From: Volutella citrinella | Lineage: Eukaryota > Ascomycota > Sordariomycetes > Hypocreales > Nectriaceae | Direction: 5' to 3' | DNA: 64,000 bases | Assembly: GCA_034401135.1 (NCBI GenBank) | Contig: JAWZSP010000007.1 | Location: forward strand, 2,294,001-2,358,000 | Part shown: positions 21,955 through 33,418 of the stretch, in pieces | Layout of the letters: every line of letters begins with the position of its first letter | Numbering within the stretch: the stretch's first letter is position 1 | The notes under the pieces: generated by a model | Databases searched by the model: none | Seen by the model: only the letters and a program-made list of their open reading frames with translations | What the model was told of the DNA's origin: nothing | Program-made: the position numbers and the translations under genes

Positions 21955-24024
21955 ATGAAGGGAACCGTCTTCGTCGCCGCCCTCGTGTTGGGCGTCGCCA
22001 ACGCCCACGGCAACGGTGGCAACAACGGCGGCAACAAGTGCACCATCAAGGATGATGACTGCTCGTACAAGCTCACCAAGTACGAGACTCAGGCTATCTC
22101 TTTCTGCAAGGAGTACCAGAAGAACCCCAACGACAACTGCTACCTGCCGAACATCTTCGACAAGTGCCGCAAGAACAACGGCAAGCTGAGGCACGCCTCT
22201 ATCAAGAAGACCTGCGACTGCTTGGTGCCCCCTCCCAACACCACCACCAAGCCCGCTGAGCAGACCACCACCACTGCTGCCGGTGACGAGACCACCACTG
22301 CTCCCGCTGACACCACCACCGAGGCTGATGAGACCACCACCGCCACGGAGGAGGACAAGACCACCACTGCTACCTCTGATGCCGACAACACTGCCACCAC
22401 TGCTACTGAGGACAGCACCGGCACCACCACCGCCACTGAGGGTGACAGCACCACCACCGCCACTGAGGGTGACAGCACCACCACCGCCACTGAGGGTGAT
22501 AGCACCACCACTGCCACCGAGGGTGACAGCACCACCACCGCTACCTCTGACGCTGACAACACCGCCACCACCGCTACTGAGGGTGACAAGACCACCACTG
22601 CTACTGAGGACAGCACCGGTACCACCACTGCTCCCGCTGATACCACCACCGGCACTGAGGAGCCTACTGGCACCACCACCGAGGACTGCGAGGAGGAGAC
22701 CGACACTACCACTGGCCCCGCCGCCACTGGCACCGAGACCGGCACTGCTACCGGCCCTGCTACTGAGCCTACTGGCACTGCTACCGGCACTGAGACTGGC
22801 ACTGCTACTGGCCCTGCCACTCAGCCCACTGGCACCGAGACTGGCACCGCTACCGGCCCCGTCACTGAGCCTACTGGCACTGCTACTGGCACCGCCTCTG
22901 AGGAGCCTACCGGCACTACCACTGAGGAGGACTGCGAGGAGGAGACCGACACCACCACCGTCCCCGTCCCCACTGGCACCGAGACCGCTACCGGCCCTGC
23001 CACTCAGCCCACTGACACCAAGACCGGCCCTGCTACTGAGCCTACTGGCACTGCTACTGGCCCTGCTACCGAGCCCACTGGCACCAAGACTGGCACTGAC
23101 GGCGGCAACCAGCCCACCGACACCAAGACTGGCCCTGCCACCGAGCCTACCGGCACCAAGACTGGCCCCGTCACTGAGCCCACTGGCCCTGCTCCCACTG
23201 GCACCAAGACTGCTGGCACTGACGGCGGCAACCTGCCCAACACCACCAAGCCCCCTGGCTCGGACGTCACTGAGTACACCACCAAGACCATCTACACCAC
23301 CAAGTGCGAGACCATCACCTCTTGCCCTCCTGAGGTCACCAAGTGCCCCACTGGTGCCGTTGTTACTTACACCATCCCTGTGACCACCACCGTCTGCCCC
23401 ATCACTGAGGAGTACACCACCAAGACCATCTACACCACTGAGGTCCACACCGTCACCTACTGCGGCCCCAGCAAGCCCGGCTGCCACGTCGGCCAGGTCG
23501 AGACCACCACCCGCTCCGTCGGTGTCACCGTCTGCCCCATTTCTGAGGACCAGCCCAAGCCCACTGGCGGTGTCAACCCCCCCAAGCCCGGCGGTGGTGA
23601 CAAGCCTTCCGGCGAGAAGCCTTCCGGTGACAAGCCCTCTGGCGACAAGCCCTCCGGCCCCAAGCCCAACGGCGGCGGCGAGAAGGACATCACCACTGTT
23701 GTCTACCAGACCCAGTACACCACCCAGGTCTACACCGTCACCGAGTGCGCTCCTGGTGTCAAGGACTGTGTTACCGGCCAGGTCAAGACCACTGTCTACC
23801 CCCAGCCCCCTGCCCCCACTGGCGGCAAGAACACCGGCGTCGTCCCCGAGGGCCCCAAGACCACCAAGGGCGAGTCCCCCGCCACCAAGCCCGGCCCCTC
23901 CGCCGGTCTTCCCCCCAAGCCTACCCAGTCTGGCGAGGTTCCCGTCACTGGTGCTGCTGGCCGCGTCACCGGCGCCATGTCCATGGTCGCCGCCGCTGCC
24001 GGTTTCGCCGTCCTCTTCCTCTAA
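21955..24024 (+). CDS. Mucin-like, Thr-rich GPI-anchored cell-wall protein (adhesin-like)
   Basis: Predicted surface glycoprotein of 689 residues in one exon. The start is the ATG at 21955, chosen over upstream in-frame codons because it opens a clear signal peptide (MKGTVFVAALVLGVANA, cleavage near residue 17). A small Cys-rich region follows at about 27-85 (seven Cys). A long Thr/Pro/Gly/Ala/Glu-rich stalk comes next, with ATEGDSTTT and TGTATGPATEP repeats and two acidic CEEETDTTT boxes. The C-terminal third has three related Cys-containing units: EYTTKTIYTT twice, then QTQYTTQVYTVTEC. A KPSGDKPSG linker precedes the last unit. The end is a hydrophobic tail (MSMVAAAAGFAVLFL) after a small-residue region, as in GPI signals. 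Codons end almost exclusively in C, implying high expression. The layout recalls entomopathogen adhesins such as Metarhizium MAD1/MAD2, but orthology is not established. Confidence 0.9.
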   Translation: MKGTVFVAALVLGVANAHGNGGNNGGNKCTIKDDDCSYKLTKYETQAISFCKEYQKNPNDNCYLPNIFDKCRKNNGKLRHASIKKTCDCLVPPPNTTTKPAEQTTTTAAGDETTTAPADTTTEADETTTATEEDKTTTATSDADNTATTATEDSTGTTTATEGDSTTTATEGDSTTTATEGDSTTTATEGDSTTTATSDADNTATTATEGDKTTTATEDSTGTTTAPADTTTGTEEPTGTTTEDCEEETDTTTGPAATGTETGTATGPATEPTGTATGTETGTATGPATQPTGTETGTATGPVTEPTGTATGTASEEPTGTTTEEDCEEETDTTTVPVPTGTETATGPATQPTDTKTGPATEPTGTATGPATEPTGTKTGTDGGNQPTDTKTGPATEPTGTKTGPVTEPTGPAPTGTKTAGTDGGNLPNTTKPPGSDVTEYTTKTIYTTKCETITSCPPEVTKCPTGAVVTYTIPVTTTVCPITEEYTTKTIYTTEVHTVTYCGPSKPGCHVGQVETTTRSVGVTVCPISEDQPKPTGGVNPPKPGGGDKPSGEKPSGDKPSGDKPSGPKPNGGGEKDITTVVYQTQYTTQVYTVTECAPGVKDCVTGQVKTTVYPQPPAPTGGKNTGVVPEGPKTTKGESPATKPGPSAGLPPKPTQSGEVPVTGAAGRVTGAMSMVAAAAGFAVLFL
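22432..22539 (+). repeat. Four 27-bp tandem units coding ATEGDSTTT
   Basis: Four consecutive 27-bp units at 22432, 22459, 22486 and 22513, differing only at silent positions and each coding Ala-Thr-Glu-Gly-Asp-Ser-Thr-Thr-Thr. They sit in the stalk of the GPI wall protein and could vary in copy number between strains. Confidence 0.9.
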
Positions 24025-27000
24025 ATGCCCCCTGGACGACGTTTCCTTGGCTGTTAATCTTTAAAACATAATACGCTTCACTCTGTACATAGTATCGATT
24101 AGACGAGTTCATGCTCGGCCAATAGGAGAGAATGTTATGTATGAGCTTTGGAATTTTGGATATGCTCCGTGACTTTTTTCTTTGTCAATTCCTGTATCGA
24201 AACAATGTGGACAACCTTTTTTTTACTTTAACGAACATGCAATGAACTTTTAGAAATTCGCTCTCAATGCTCTGTTGCCCTGTGACATGAAGTCGGATTT
24301 AGAAGAAAGTGGTTTCAGATTGGCAAGTAAGGTTAGCCCCACCACTCTGCGCCGCGTACCTGCATGTGGCAATGCTGATCGCTATTTTACTTTGGTGAGT
24401 GCTATCACGTGACGTTGATTGTCGGCCGTTGTAGATGCAACATTACATGGGCACCTGCCTCACGAAAGTACCTTACTACGTCGTTACGCCATCCACTTGG
24501 GGGCGCATGTCCTTGGGCAAACCTGGACATCGGAATTACTCGGTCGTACCGACATGCAAACCTGAAACACATGCTGTGCGCGTGAAAAAGCTCAATTCAT
24601 CCTAGAGGAAACCAAATCCGGAATTTGCGAGTGTGCGATGGACGGGATCCTTCGGCGCCATTTCTCCTTCCCGAGGACTCCTACGGACACTGGGCTAGTC
24701 CCTGGTTGCTCGAAAACCCTGCCGGGCAAAATGGCCCCCAAAGGATTTTACCGTTTACATCCTACAGGATCCTGGAAACAGCCCTATCGTTTACTGATCG
24801 CCAAACATAGTAAAGTTGGGCTGACAAACTAGTCAACCACCGGCGGGCAAGTCCTGGTATGGCATGGTACCATCCCATTACAGAACACAGGAATGGCGCT
24901 GAATCTCCAAGCTTGACTCGGGTGCCCCCGAAGCTAGTTCCTTTGCATTATGCTTCTGTTTCCAAAATTAGGGTTAAGGATAGGTTTGAATGACAAAGGG
25001 TCGCTATCCGTACATATCGATGTCTAGATGTTTATTCCTAATGTAGCGTCAGGCCTAGCGACACCCCCACATCCAACAGTCAGTTAACTTCGAAGCGGGG
25101 CGTTTACATTGATAAAGAGGCAGCTGTTGCTGTCAGCATGGTCTCATGGGGCGTTGGAGGGACCATCAAACGCTTACATGTATCCCAACCCGCGGCCGCG
25201 TCCTGTGCTCCCACATGCACGCCAATTGAAGACTACTAGTAGGTAATACCCACATGGCCAAGAGATGCCGAGGCTTGTTGTTCTTGGCGGATGGTCTATT
25301 AGTATCGCCTCAGTAGACAACTCTAAACAAACTCGAAACGGACAACGCGCGTGGGGTCGACTACCATCAGCACATAGTGATAAATGTCAACGGGAGTAAA
25401 GGCACCCAAGCTGTAGGGACAGTGCCTTCAATGGGTGATCGACTCTTATTGCACGATAGACTACATGTAGCTTACCTCGGCTTATTCGTCGTGGCCTGAG
25501 CAGCACATGTAGGCTATCAGTCAAGCATTGGAGCTCAATTGACGAAGCACATGTTCCCTCAATGTTCTCTGTCGTTGTCTCGTTTGTCGAAGGCGCCAAG
25601 TGTCACACCACAGCGTGTGTGGTGGCCATGGCCGCGTATTCCTACACGCCGTACGTAGCTATCGTATGAGATTCCAAACTTAATGTTTCAACATTGAACG
25701 AATGGAATATCCTTCATTTCCTCACCAACATGAAGTCGATTAGAGCCTACTGGTGATTGCCACATGTAATTGAACATGAGGTGTCGAAACTGCGGAGTGA
25801 GCTTGCTCCCTTTGGCATTTGATGTTTCTTCTATTCGGCGATGCGCGAAAGGTTGTAACGATTGCTTATCGGCTCTTAACATTTCAAGATACTGGGAGTA
25901 CGGGATCCTGTCACTTGACGGAATGTGTCGCTAGAACATTGAACCCATTACCTGGTGTTGGGCCTCTCCCGCCCATTGGCTGGTGGGAAATGATTTCTTG
26001 GTGCGCATAAAAGTGGATGAAGATGCAGTTGCCATCTAAGACCGTTGAGAAATGCGACCGGACATCTGTTTGATCAATTGCCTGGTGCGTTCAATTCAAC
26101 TCCATTACGGTCTCCATGGTGTTCCGACTGGAGGTTTCGAGCAATGGCGCCGGAAAATGGGATCCGAGACAAACGCTCTATAAACCGTAGACTGCCTTTC
26201 CGGCTCTCAGCGAGTACATTTTCTCTGGAAACATCTTTTTTGTTCGCTGTCTTTCTCGCACTCGTGACTACATGTATCTTCACTCGGCGTCTGATTGGGC
26301 CTGGCCCGACGCCGGTCCGAAGGCCGCAATCAACAGTTGAGATCTCCCAAACATGAGAGATATGAATCCGGGCTCTGTGGCCTAGAAAAGAGGAACAAGA
26401 TGATGAAATTGTGGATTCAATTTTATGACTTCTGACTTGATGGTGAGCGGACAGCTTGGAAGGTTGGTTCATTACCGGACAGCACGGACGGCAGATTCCC
26501 AAACACGAGACACAATGAGGACGCTGGAACGACAGCTTCATGCGGCAGGCCTTCAGATGGCATCTGAGGTAGGGTGAATTTTTAGCACCGTCACGTTACA
26601 CCTGGTTGAGAGGCAACTTGCGGGGAGAGAACATGGACACCGGAGAGATCTCGCAACTCTGCACCATGAAGCGAGATGCAACGGCACGACGCCATGTTGT
26701 GGATGGGTGCTGTAAGTAGAAATAGTCGATTCATGCATGCATTGTTCGGCACTACGCATGCACGCAGTATGTTGGCAACAGCTGAGAGGGATGGAGCGGG
26801 CCAATAGGAGGGAGACGAGATGACTCAGGAGCAGAGACTGGTGGGTGGATGAGTTGTGCCGTCCGGGTTGCTTTCAGCTGGCACGCAATTACCGAAGCTC
26901 GTAACAAACTGACAGGAGGGTGTGTTGGCAAGCCATGGGTTGTTGGGGTTGGTTTGATGCAAGTTGGGAGCCCAACTGATGTGGCCTCGGTTTGGCAGCC

Positions 27001-28877
27001 TCACGTAAGGTATCGAAGTTCAATCTCGATAACGCCTGGTCAGTGCCGTGTACAAGGTATATAGGGCCTAATGCATGGCCTACCTGGCACAATGAGGGCG
27101 GGTTTAGGTGCATTGGGCCAGGAACAGGTGCAATTTGCCACCCGGCGTCCTGGTCCGGTGCGTTACTGTGCATAGCGTCCTGTGCTTCCCAGGATGCTGC
27201 TATGAATTGGGGAAGGGTGGACTTGCAACACGAGCCGGGAGTGAGGCGCTGCACAGAGACTGAGAACGCCTGTTTGGACGCCTTACAGCCTCGTGGTGGC
27301 GGTGTCCCGTCGCAAGCCCACTCGCACCCCTGAACGTGCAAGGCAACCCCACTGTACCTTGGCGAACACGGGGCCCTCACACCCCTCCGTCGCCCACTGC
27401 TGGGTGAGGAGAGGTGCTGGCAAGCCACAGCCACTTTGTTCTTTGTGCAACAAGCCGTCTGCGCCTTGTCGGCCTTTTGTGAAAGGTCCGGGGGACTAAT
27501 GCACGGCGGAGATGGGACGGGGAAACAATGAGATTGGAACTGGCTCATATCGGCAGTGCAAAAGTTGCAAGAACTTCTGGCATCGGCGATGGGTTTGCAT
27601 GCGAGGCCTCTCATACGAGCAGTCACCATGGGCTCGGCTGGCCAACTACGTCAAGGTACCTTGCCTGGAATTGAGAGGGTTGTGCTGCACATGCCCAGGA
27701 AAGGGTTGGCGTTGGGGTTGGGGGCGTGAGACAACTGCCTTGTCAGAGAGTTCCTAGCAACTCCATACCTTGTCCAACTCCAATATGATGGTAGAAGAAG
27801 GGCAAAAAAGAGGGCACATCGTTCCTTCATATTGAATCAGTATTTTCCTCGTAAAGAGCAATAGACATAGCACCTCAAGCATGTGTATGGAGCTCAACTT
27901 GCAGACAGAGAGAGGCTCATCAAGCTTGGTGCGCTGTGGTTGGTCACCGAGAGGCAGCCACTGTGGCGAGGCAGATAGGCGGGCCTAGGCGGGCCAGGGT
28001 GGTGGGAGAAGAGAGACGAGGCGAAGCGCCGGCAAAAACGGAAGAGCCTCCTCTGGGCACACTTTTGGTCGGCGTCCTCTTGACATAAACCTTGACATCT
28101 GGGTCTCGGCCCCCCCTCGTCCTTGTTTTATCGACATTGCCCGTCTCGACTCCCCCTCCCCCGCCTAGTGGCCGACAGCCGTTTGAAGTCGCGGGGATTG
28201 ATTGGCTGTGCGGAGCTCTGGTCTTGCGGCGGCTGTTGGCTGGCGGTTGTGACCACAAGTGCCTGTGACTCTGGTTGGCGCCCAGGTGCAGCTACTGCTA
28301 CGCGAACACCCAGTCCTGCCAGTCGGCCCCCTTCCTGGTGTGAAATGTAAGGCCTAGCTACGGGCCGACAACAATGCCACAAGCGCCGGCCCTCCTCGAG
28401 TACACCCTGGGAATGCTCGTCGGCAGTGTCTGTCTACGCGGGTCGGACTCGGAGTTTTTGGTTGTGTTCGACCGGCGTCGCCAGCGGTGCCCATGTCCAT
28501 GGATAATGGCCGGGTTCCGCTCTCATGGGGGCCAAGTCCGCATCCACTCGTCATGATGCATTCACGTCACTCCTGCCCCTCCCCTAACATACGGACTATG
28601 GCGTTCTTCTGTGCGGATGCAGACGCCCCGTCTCTGCCTGTGGCTGCCTTCTTCGTTGCCTCGTGGTTCGCGGCCAACCCCGAAACTTGATGCGGGCCGC
28701 ATGGAGCTGGCGGCCAGGTGGTCAGCACCCGGCACAGGGCTGCTGCAATATCCATCTCATGGCCTTTCCGTCCCATCCACATCCACATCCTACCCCTCCA
28801 GGCCTAGGCGTCGGCCACGGCGCAGGCTGAGCATGGCCCAACGCGGCTGTTTAAAAGCCAACCTGCGCCCGCCCACC

Positions 28878-28883
28878 TATAAA
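28878..28883 (+). promoter_or_regulatory. TATA box of the ankyrin gene at 29219
   Basis: TATAAA in CCTATAAACCC, 341 bases upstream of the ATG at 29219. This implies a leader of about 300 bases that includes the CAC microsatellite. Confidence 0.45.
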
Positions 28884-29027
28884 CCCTCTTCCTACAATAT
28901 CGCCTTCGACCGTGTTTGGCTGAGGACGATAGATCAATACCCTCTTCGGCCGCATTCCCATTCAAGATCGAGCCCGCTCTGGCGCTCTTGCCACTACCAA
29001 CACCAACCGTGGAAAGACCAACCCAAC

Positions 29028-29055
29028 CCACCACCACCACCACCACCACCACCAC
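29028..29055 (+). repeat. (CAC)n microsatellite in the 5' leader of the ankyrin gene
   Basis: About nine CAC/CCA triplets between the TATA box and the ATG at 29219, so probably transcribed but not translated from the first ATG. Confidence 0.85.
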
Positions 29056-29218
29056 TACCATCACTATTCCATCCTCCCGGATCGCGAACGCCTCCAAGCT
29101 GGCCGCTACTTTGGATCCCGCTCGGGCTCCCGCTCCCGCTCCCGAGCACCCCTCCAGGCCCGCCCTTAGCCCGCACCCGCCTCAGCTTTCGATACCTCAA
29201 TCCTCCAAAGGCCGGACG

Positions 29219-31470
29219 ATGCTGGGCTTCGGTGGCGGCGTCGGCCAAGGACTGTCGCCCTCCTCGTTGAGGGTGCCCCTCTCGTCCGCGTCGCCCACCA
29301 GCTCCAACAACACGACAATGGGCCGCCCGCCCATGTGGACGCCATCTTCCCAGCGAAAGGTCTCGCGGTTATACCTCTACACCACCCTGCCTCTCAAGAA
29401 GATCATCGATGTCGTCTATGCCAAGTCTCCCGAGGCACCAGGGTGCGTTGCAATCCATGCCAGCCTCTTCAGGCAATGTGAAGGAGTCTACTTTGGTTAT
29501 TGATGAGGCTAACCTCTATCCTGTACAGACAAGCCTCTGCCAACAAAACCATCAGCAGTGTGCTGGACAAGGAACCGCGATGGCTCCATCCCCGCCGCGA
29601 CAGTGACATGAGTCGCCGCTTTGCCGAACTCGCTCGCTCCCCCACCCGTTCAAACTCCAGCCGCAGCTCTGACTCGCCCAATCCCGACCAGTCCGCCTTT
29701 ATGTTCCCGCCACCCGAGGTCAAGTTCGAGACTGAGACGAGCCCGATCGACTTTGACTTGCCAAGTACCAACAATCTCCCGCCTTTCGCGCCCCAGTTTC
29801 CTCCCGCGCATTCTGCACAAGCACATGTACAGCTTGGTCATGGTCCGGGGCCCGGCATCGTGCGCCAGCTCACCTGCCTGTCCTCCTCGACTGACAATAC
29901 TACCGGAACCACACATCGACTCCTCTCAGGTTATTCTGACGAGTATGTCGGACGTGTCAAGAAGTTGATGAAGCGCTTCACAGTAGGCCCCGGTGCCACT
30001 GAAATGTCGCCCCTCTCTGAGGAAGGCTTCTTCCCCGCGTCTTGGGTCAGCGACGACGATGCGCCGCCGCCCCTCCCTAACCGGCCCTATCACCTACCTG
30101 GAGACTTTCTAAGGATCGATGACCACATCGGGTACTCGTCGCCCTGCTTCAGCGAGACGGAGGACCACATCAGGCGGTCATGTTGGTGCTTTGTCAGGGA
30201 GGATACGAGACGTTCACCATGGGTCACTGCCCAAGGCCTCACGCCGGACGGTCAGCGCCTGCTCATCCAAGGCTGCCTTGGCAGGTCGGACGCAGCAAAG
30301 CAGGACCAGTTTGGAAACTCCATCCTCCACTTCCTCTCTGCTCGTGGATGCCTGCGGCTGATCGAAAGGGCCTTGCACCACGAGGACTTCGTCCGGCTCA
30401 TCAACTCGAAGAACACGGCCGGCCAGACATTTCTGCATGTGCTGGACGGGAATGTCTTGGCTCGCGAGCAAGACCTAACTGCTCTCTTGCGGATTGCCGT
30501 GGCCAAGGGATTCGATATTGGAGCAACCGACCAGTATGGACGGACCTTGTTCCATCTCCTGCTGTCAGAGGACGTACCCCGCGGCACGATAAACCGCCTT
30601 CTGTCTCTGTTCAGCACAGCAACGAGGTTGAAGCGAGATGCCTTCAATGTTACCCCCAGTGTGCACGTTGCGCCACCAATGGGCATTCAGCGCGCCGATA
30701 CCCAGCTGATGGACCTTGACCCCACCCCGACCCGCACACACTTGGCGCCTACGCCGGAGCCGAATGTCGATGCGTCGGCGGCGCAGATTCTCGGTTTCAT
30801 CAACTTCGTCAACGCCGGGCACCCCCACCACGAAAGCGACGACGGCCGCAATGGCCTGCATTGTCTGGCCGCTGCCGTACTGAGCGAGTCGACGCTGAGG
30901 AGGATGTCTACGGTGGATAGACCTCGCAGTAAGGAACCAAAGCCAAAGGACCTCGACTCGTCCAAGGACCGTCTGGAATTCCGCCATCAGCTTGTCTCGG
31001 GCCTGCTGGACGCTGGCGTTGACCCCAACCACTACGACAGCAGCGGCAACACGCCGCTCATGGCGTTTGTGGCCAATCTTCCCGAGGACGATGACTATGT
31101 CGTTGGTCCCAATATCCTCAACCTACTGATTGACCGGGGCGCCAATGTGCACTCGCGCAATCGCGCCGGCGAGACCGCCCTTCACGTGGCGGTGCGATGC
31201 GGTCGCAAGCTGGCCATGCGCACGCTGGTCGAGGCCGGGGCCAACGTGCATGTGCGCGACGGCGCCGGTCGGAGCCTGCTCGAGGTGGCCGATGTCAAGA
31301 TCCGGAGCGGCGGCGGGGAGAACGTCCAGCAGTACGCCCACGTCGAGGCATGTCGCGCGTGGCTGAGCGGCCTGGCGCGGGCAGTGCAGGCCCCGTCGGT
31401 GTTGCAGGAATGGGGCCCGTCGCAGCAAGCGTATGTGGCGCCTCGGCGGGGTCAGAGCCAGGAGAATTGA
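29219..31470 (+). CDS. Ankyrin-repeat protein with Ser/Pro-rich N-terminus, 721 aa
   Basis: Family function is protein-protein interaction; the specific role is unknown. Exon 1 is 29219-29442 and exon 2 is 29529-31470. The intron 29443-29528 (86 nt, GTGCGT, branch CTAAC, TGTACAG) rejoins the frame at PEAPG-QASANKT. The start is the first ATG downstream of the TATA box (MLGFGGGVGQGL). Residues 1-270 are Ser/Pro/Thr-rich with one well-ordered block (RKVSRLYLYTTLPLKKIIDV). Ankyrin repeats begin around residue 330 (FGNSILHFLSARGCLRLIER, GQTFLHVLDG, YGRTLFHLLLSEDV). After a spacer the last three are SGNTPLMAFV, AGETALHVAVRCGRKLAMRT and AGRSLLEVADVKI. No signal peptide, membrane segment or NACHT domain is seen. 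Confidence 0.88.
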
Positions 31471-32221
31471 GGATGAGGAGAAGGAGAAGGAGAGCGAGTG
31501 ACGAGAGATGTGAGATGATGAGAGACGATGGACGACAGACGAGAGACGGGTGTCAATGATGTCGATGATGACGACGACGACGACGACGACGATGTGGTTT
31601 TCTGTTTTCAGCGGGCGTTGGTGGGGATTTATAAAACAGCTGCTGGGATTTTCTGGGAACGGAACCCAGCAGACGGGGCACCAGCAGCCTCCGTACATTA
31701 CGCTGGCGAATGCACGCACACATAGAGGACGTTGATGATGATTTAAGCAAGCAGGCTCGCTATCTGGATTTCGCCGCCGAAGGGCTCGCGGCCGACATTG
31801 GGAATTTTCTTGAGAAGAATACGTTTCGAACGTCCAGTCCAATTGATCCCATCTCATTTCATTGATTGACCATCCCTGTGTGTGTATGCCAAGTTAGTAG
31901 TTGCAGGACGATTTGTGACACCAGCCAGCGCTGGAATGCGGATGGGTCGATGGCGGCCTATCAACTTATACGGGCGGGAGCCGGGATATTGGATTAGACT
32001 CTATCTAGTATACTGGCACACTAAGACTCTTAGTGTCTGGGAATTGAATTAAAGATGCGGGTGGCAAAGGAGGGGAGCCGTTTGTGGGTAAACTCAAACC
32101 CTCATCCACTTTAAGCAGCTCGGATCTGATACAGCACAAATAAAGCATCTCGATAATGCACCGCTTGTTAAATCTGTCAGACACTACTCGGCCAATTGCG
32201 TCTATCGACAATCTCCCTCTG
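31471..32221. other. Intergenic, convergent 3' region
   Basis: 751 bases between the stops of the ankyrin gene (plus) and the SDR gene (minus). It starts with purine-rich AGGAGAAGGAGA repeats and a GAC microsatellite, then becomes A/T-rich towards 32,000-32,200. No gene is seen. Confidence 0.55.
31564..31593. repeat. (GAC)n/(GAT)n microsatellite
   Basis: GATGAT followed by seven GAC units and GATG, about 95 bases after the ankyrin gene stop and probably in its 3' UTR. Confidence 0.85.
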
Positions 32222-33418
32222 CTAATAGCTGAATTCCTGGCCAACCAGCTTCTCGCTCATTTTCCACAGCTTACGGGCCTCATACGGGTCTCGGGCCCAG
32301 GGCTTGACGCAGTCCACGTCGGGATCTGCCACGCGACACTCGAGAGTGTATGCGCCGTTGTTGTCTGCCAAGCATGTCAGTATTAAGCCTTCATTGAGCT
32401 CATGGCGGTCAGGGATATCGCGCGGCGTACCGGAAATGCTGGGGTCGAGGGCGGCAAAGGCATATGTGGCAGCGCCGCACTCGGCAGACACGAACAGGAA
32501 GCCTTTGTGCCATTCGTCTCCGTTTCCGAGCTGCTCATTAAGCACCACTGTGCGTGCGTGACATGTTAGAGCTACTCAACCATCTGATCTCTACTGGGGG
32601 CGGGGATGGACGCACATATCTCAGCGAGGTCGCCGGACTCGCCAAGATCGAGGTGTGAGCCCAAGCCGGTACTGGCAATGGCACCCGGATGGACGCTGCT
32701 GGTTGTGAGGCCTCGCTTGCCAAGCTTCTCTGCGAGTGCGATGGAGAAGAGCATGTTGGCCGTCTTGGACTGCCCATATGCGGCCCACTTGTTGTAGACC
32801 TTGCCCTCCTGCGGGGGTTGCATTGTCAGCACCGTGTCGAGGATGCAATGGGATGATGGGCCATGTGAGAAGACTTACTGAAAAGTTGGGGTCGGAGAAC
32901 CGGACCTGGCCAGCGTGGTGGCCGTTGCTGGTGACGTTGACAACCCGGGGGCTCCCGGCGGCTAGGATCTTGTCCATGATGAGGTTCGTAAACAGGAAAT
33001 GACCGAGGTGGTTGGTGGCGAACTGGGACTCGAGGCCGTCTTCAGTCAAAGAGTATGGGTGGGCCATGATTCCCGCGCTGTTGACCAGGATGTCGATGCT
33101 GAGCACGTTGGCCCAGCCGTTGACTTGGGCAGCCGCACGGCGAACTGATGCTTGGCTCATGAGGTCGAGAATGAGCGTGCGTGTCTGCACGCCCGGGCTT
33201 TTGGCCGCAATATTGGACGCCTCTTCGTCGATCGTGGCCTGCTTGCGGCCGGCAAGGATGAGGAGGGCGGGGGAAGCGGCAGCGATGCCCTCAACAAAGG
33301 CGGCGCCGATGCTGCCAGGGGTGACTCCGGTGACTAGGATGGTCTTGCCCTTGATGGTGTCTTGGTAGACGGGGACCAACTCGGCGATGGTGGTATTGAT
33401 GTCGAAAGTAGAAGCCAT
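32222..33418 (-). CDS. Short-chain dehydrogenase/reductase (retinol-dehydrogenase-like)
   Basis: NAD(P)-dependent oxidoreductase of the SDR superfamily, 330 residues. Exons are 33418-32879, 32808-32616, 32547-32431 and 32364-32222. Introns of 70, 68 and 66 nt (donors GTAAGT, GTGCGT, GTACGC) all preserve the frame. The cofactor motif is TGVTPGSIG at 30-38, a variant of TGxxxGxG. NSAGIM lies at 113-118. The active-site Ser is in NVTSNGH (Ser164), and Tyr191-x3-Lys195 is in YGQSK. The C-terminus reads DNNGAYTLECRVADP and ends LVGQEFSY, as in fungal SDRs of this size. The start is the ATG at 33418, with a TATA box 142 bases upstream. Substrate cannot be assigned. No biosynthetic cluster surrounds it. 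Confidence 0.92.

Larger units (their letters stand above)
24025..29218. other. Long gene-poor interval
   Basis: About 5.2 kb. The segment 24060-24300 is A/T-rich (wall-protein 3' UTR and beyond), and 24,900-26,500 is more A/T-rich than the flanks. Open frames are short. A minus-strand frame of 246 codons at 26889-27629 is Cys/Pro/Gln-rich with no family match. The last 340 bases form the promoter and long leader of the ankyrin gene. No transposon coding remnant is recognised. Confidence 0.5.

Noticed and set aside
21922..23487. 521-codon minus-strand frame and 366-codon shifted plus-strand frame over the wall-protein gene
   Set aside because: Shadows of the ACC/GCC/GGC-biased Thr-rich coding sequence. 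The products are Gly/Ser- or Pro/Leu-only low complexity.
24968..24985. TTAGGGTTAAGG, resembling the fungal telomere repeat
   Set aside because: Only one full unit and an imperfect second. Too short to indicate an interstitial telomere.
26889..27629. 246-codon minus-strand open frame
   Set aside because: Cys/Gln/Pro/His-rich, no domain, no upstream promoter sign. Probably a chance open frame in low-stop sequence.
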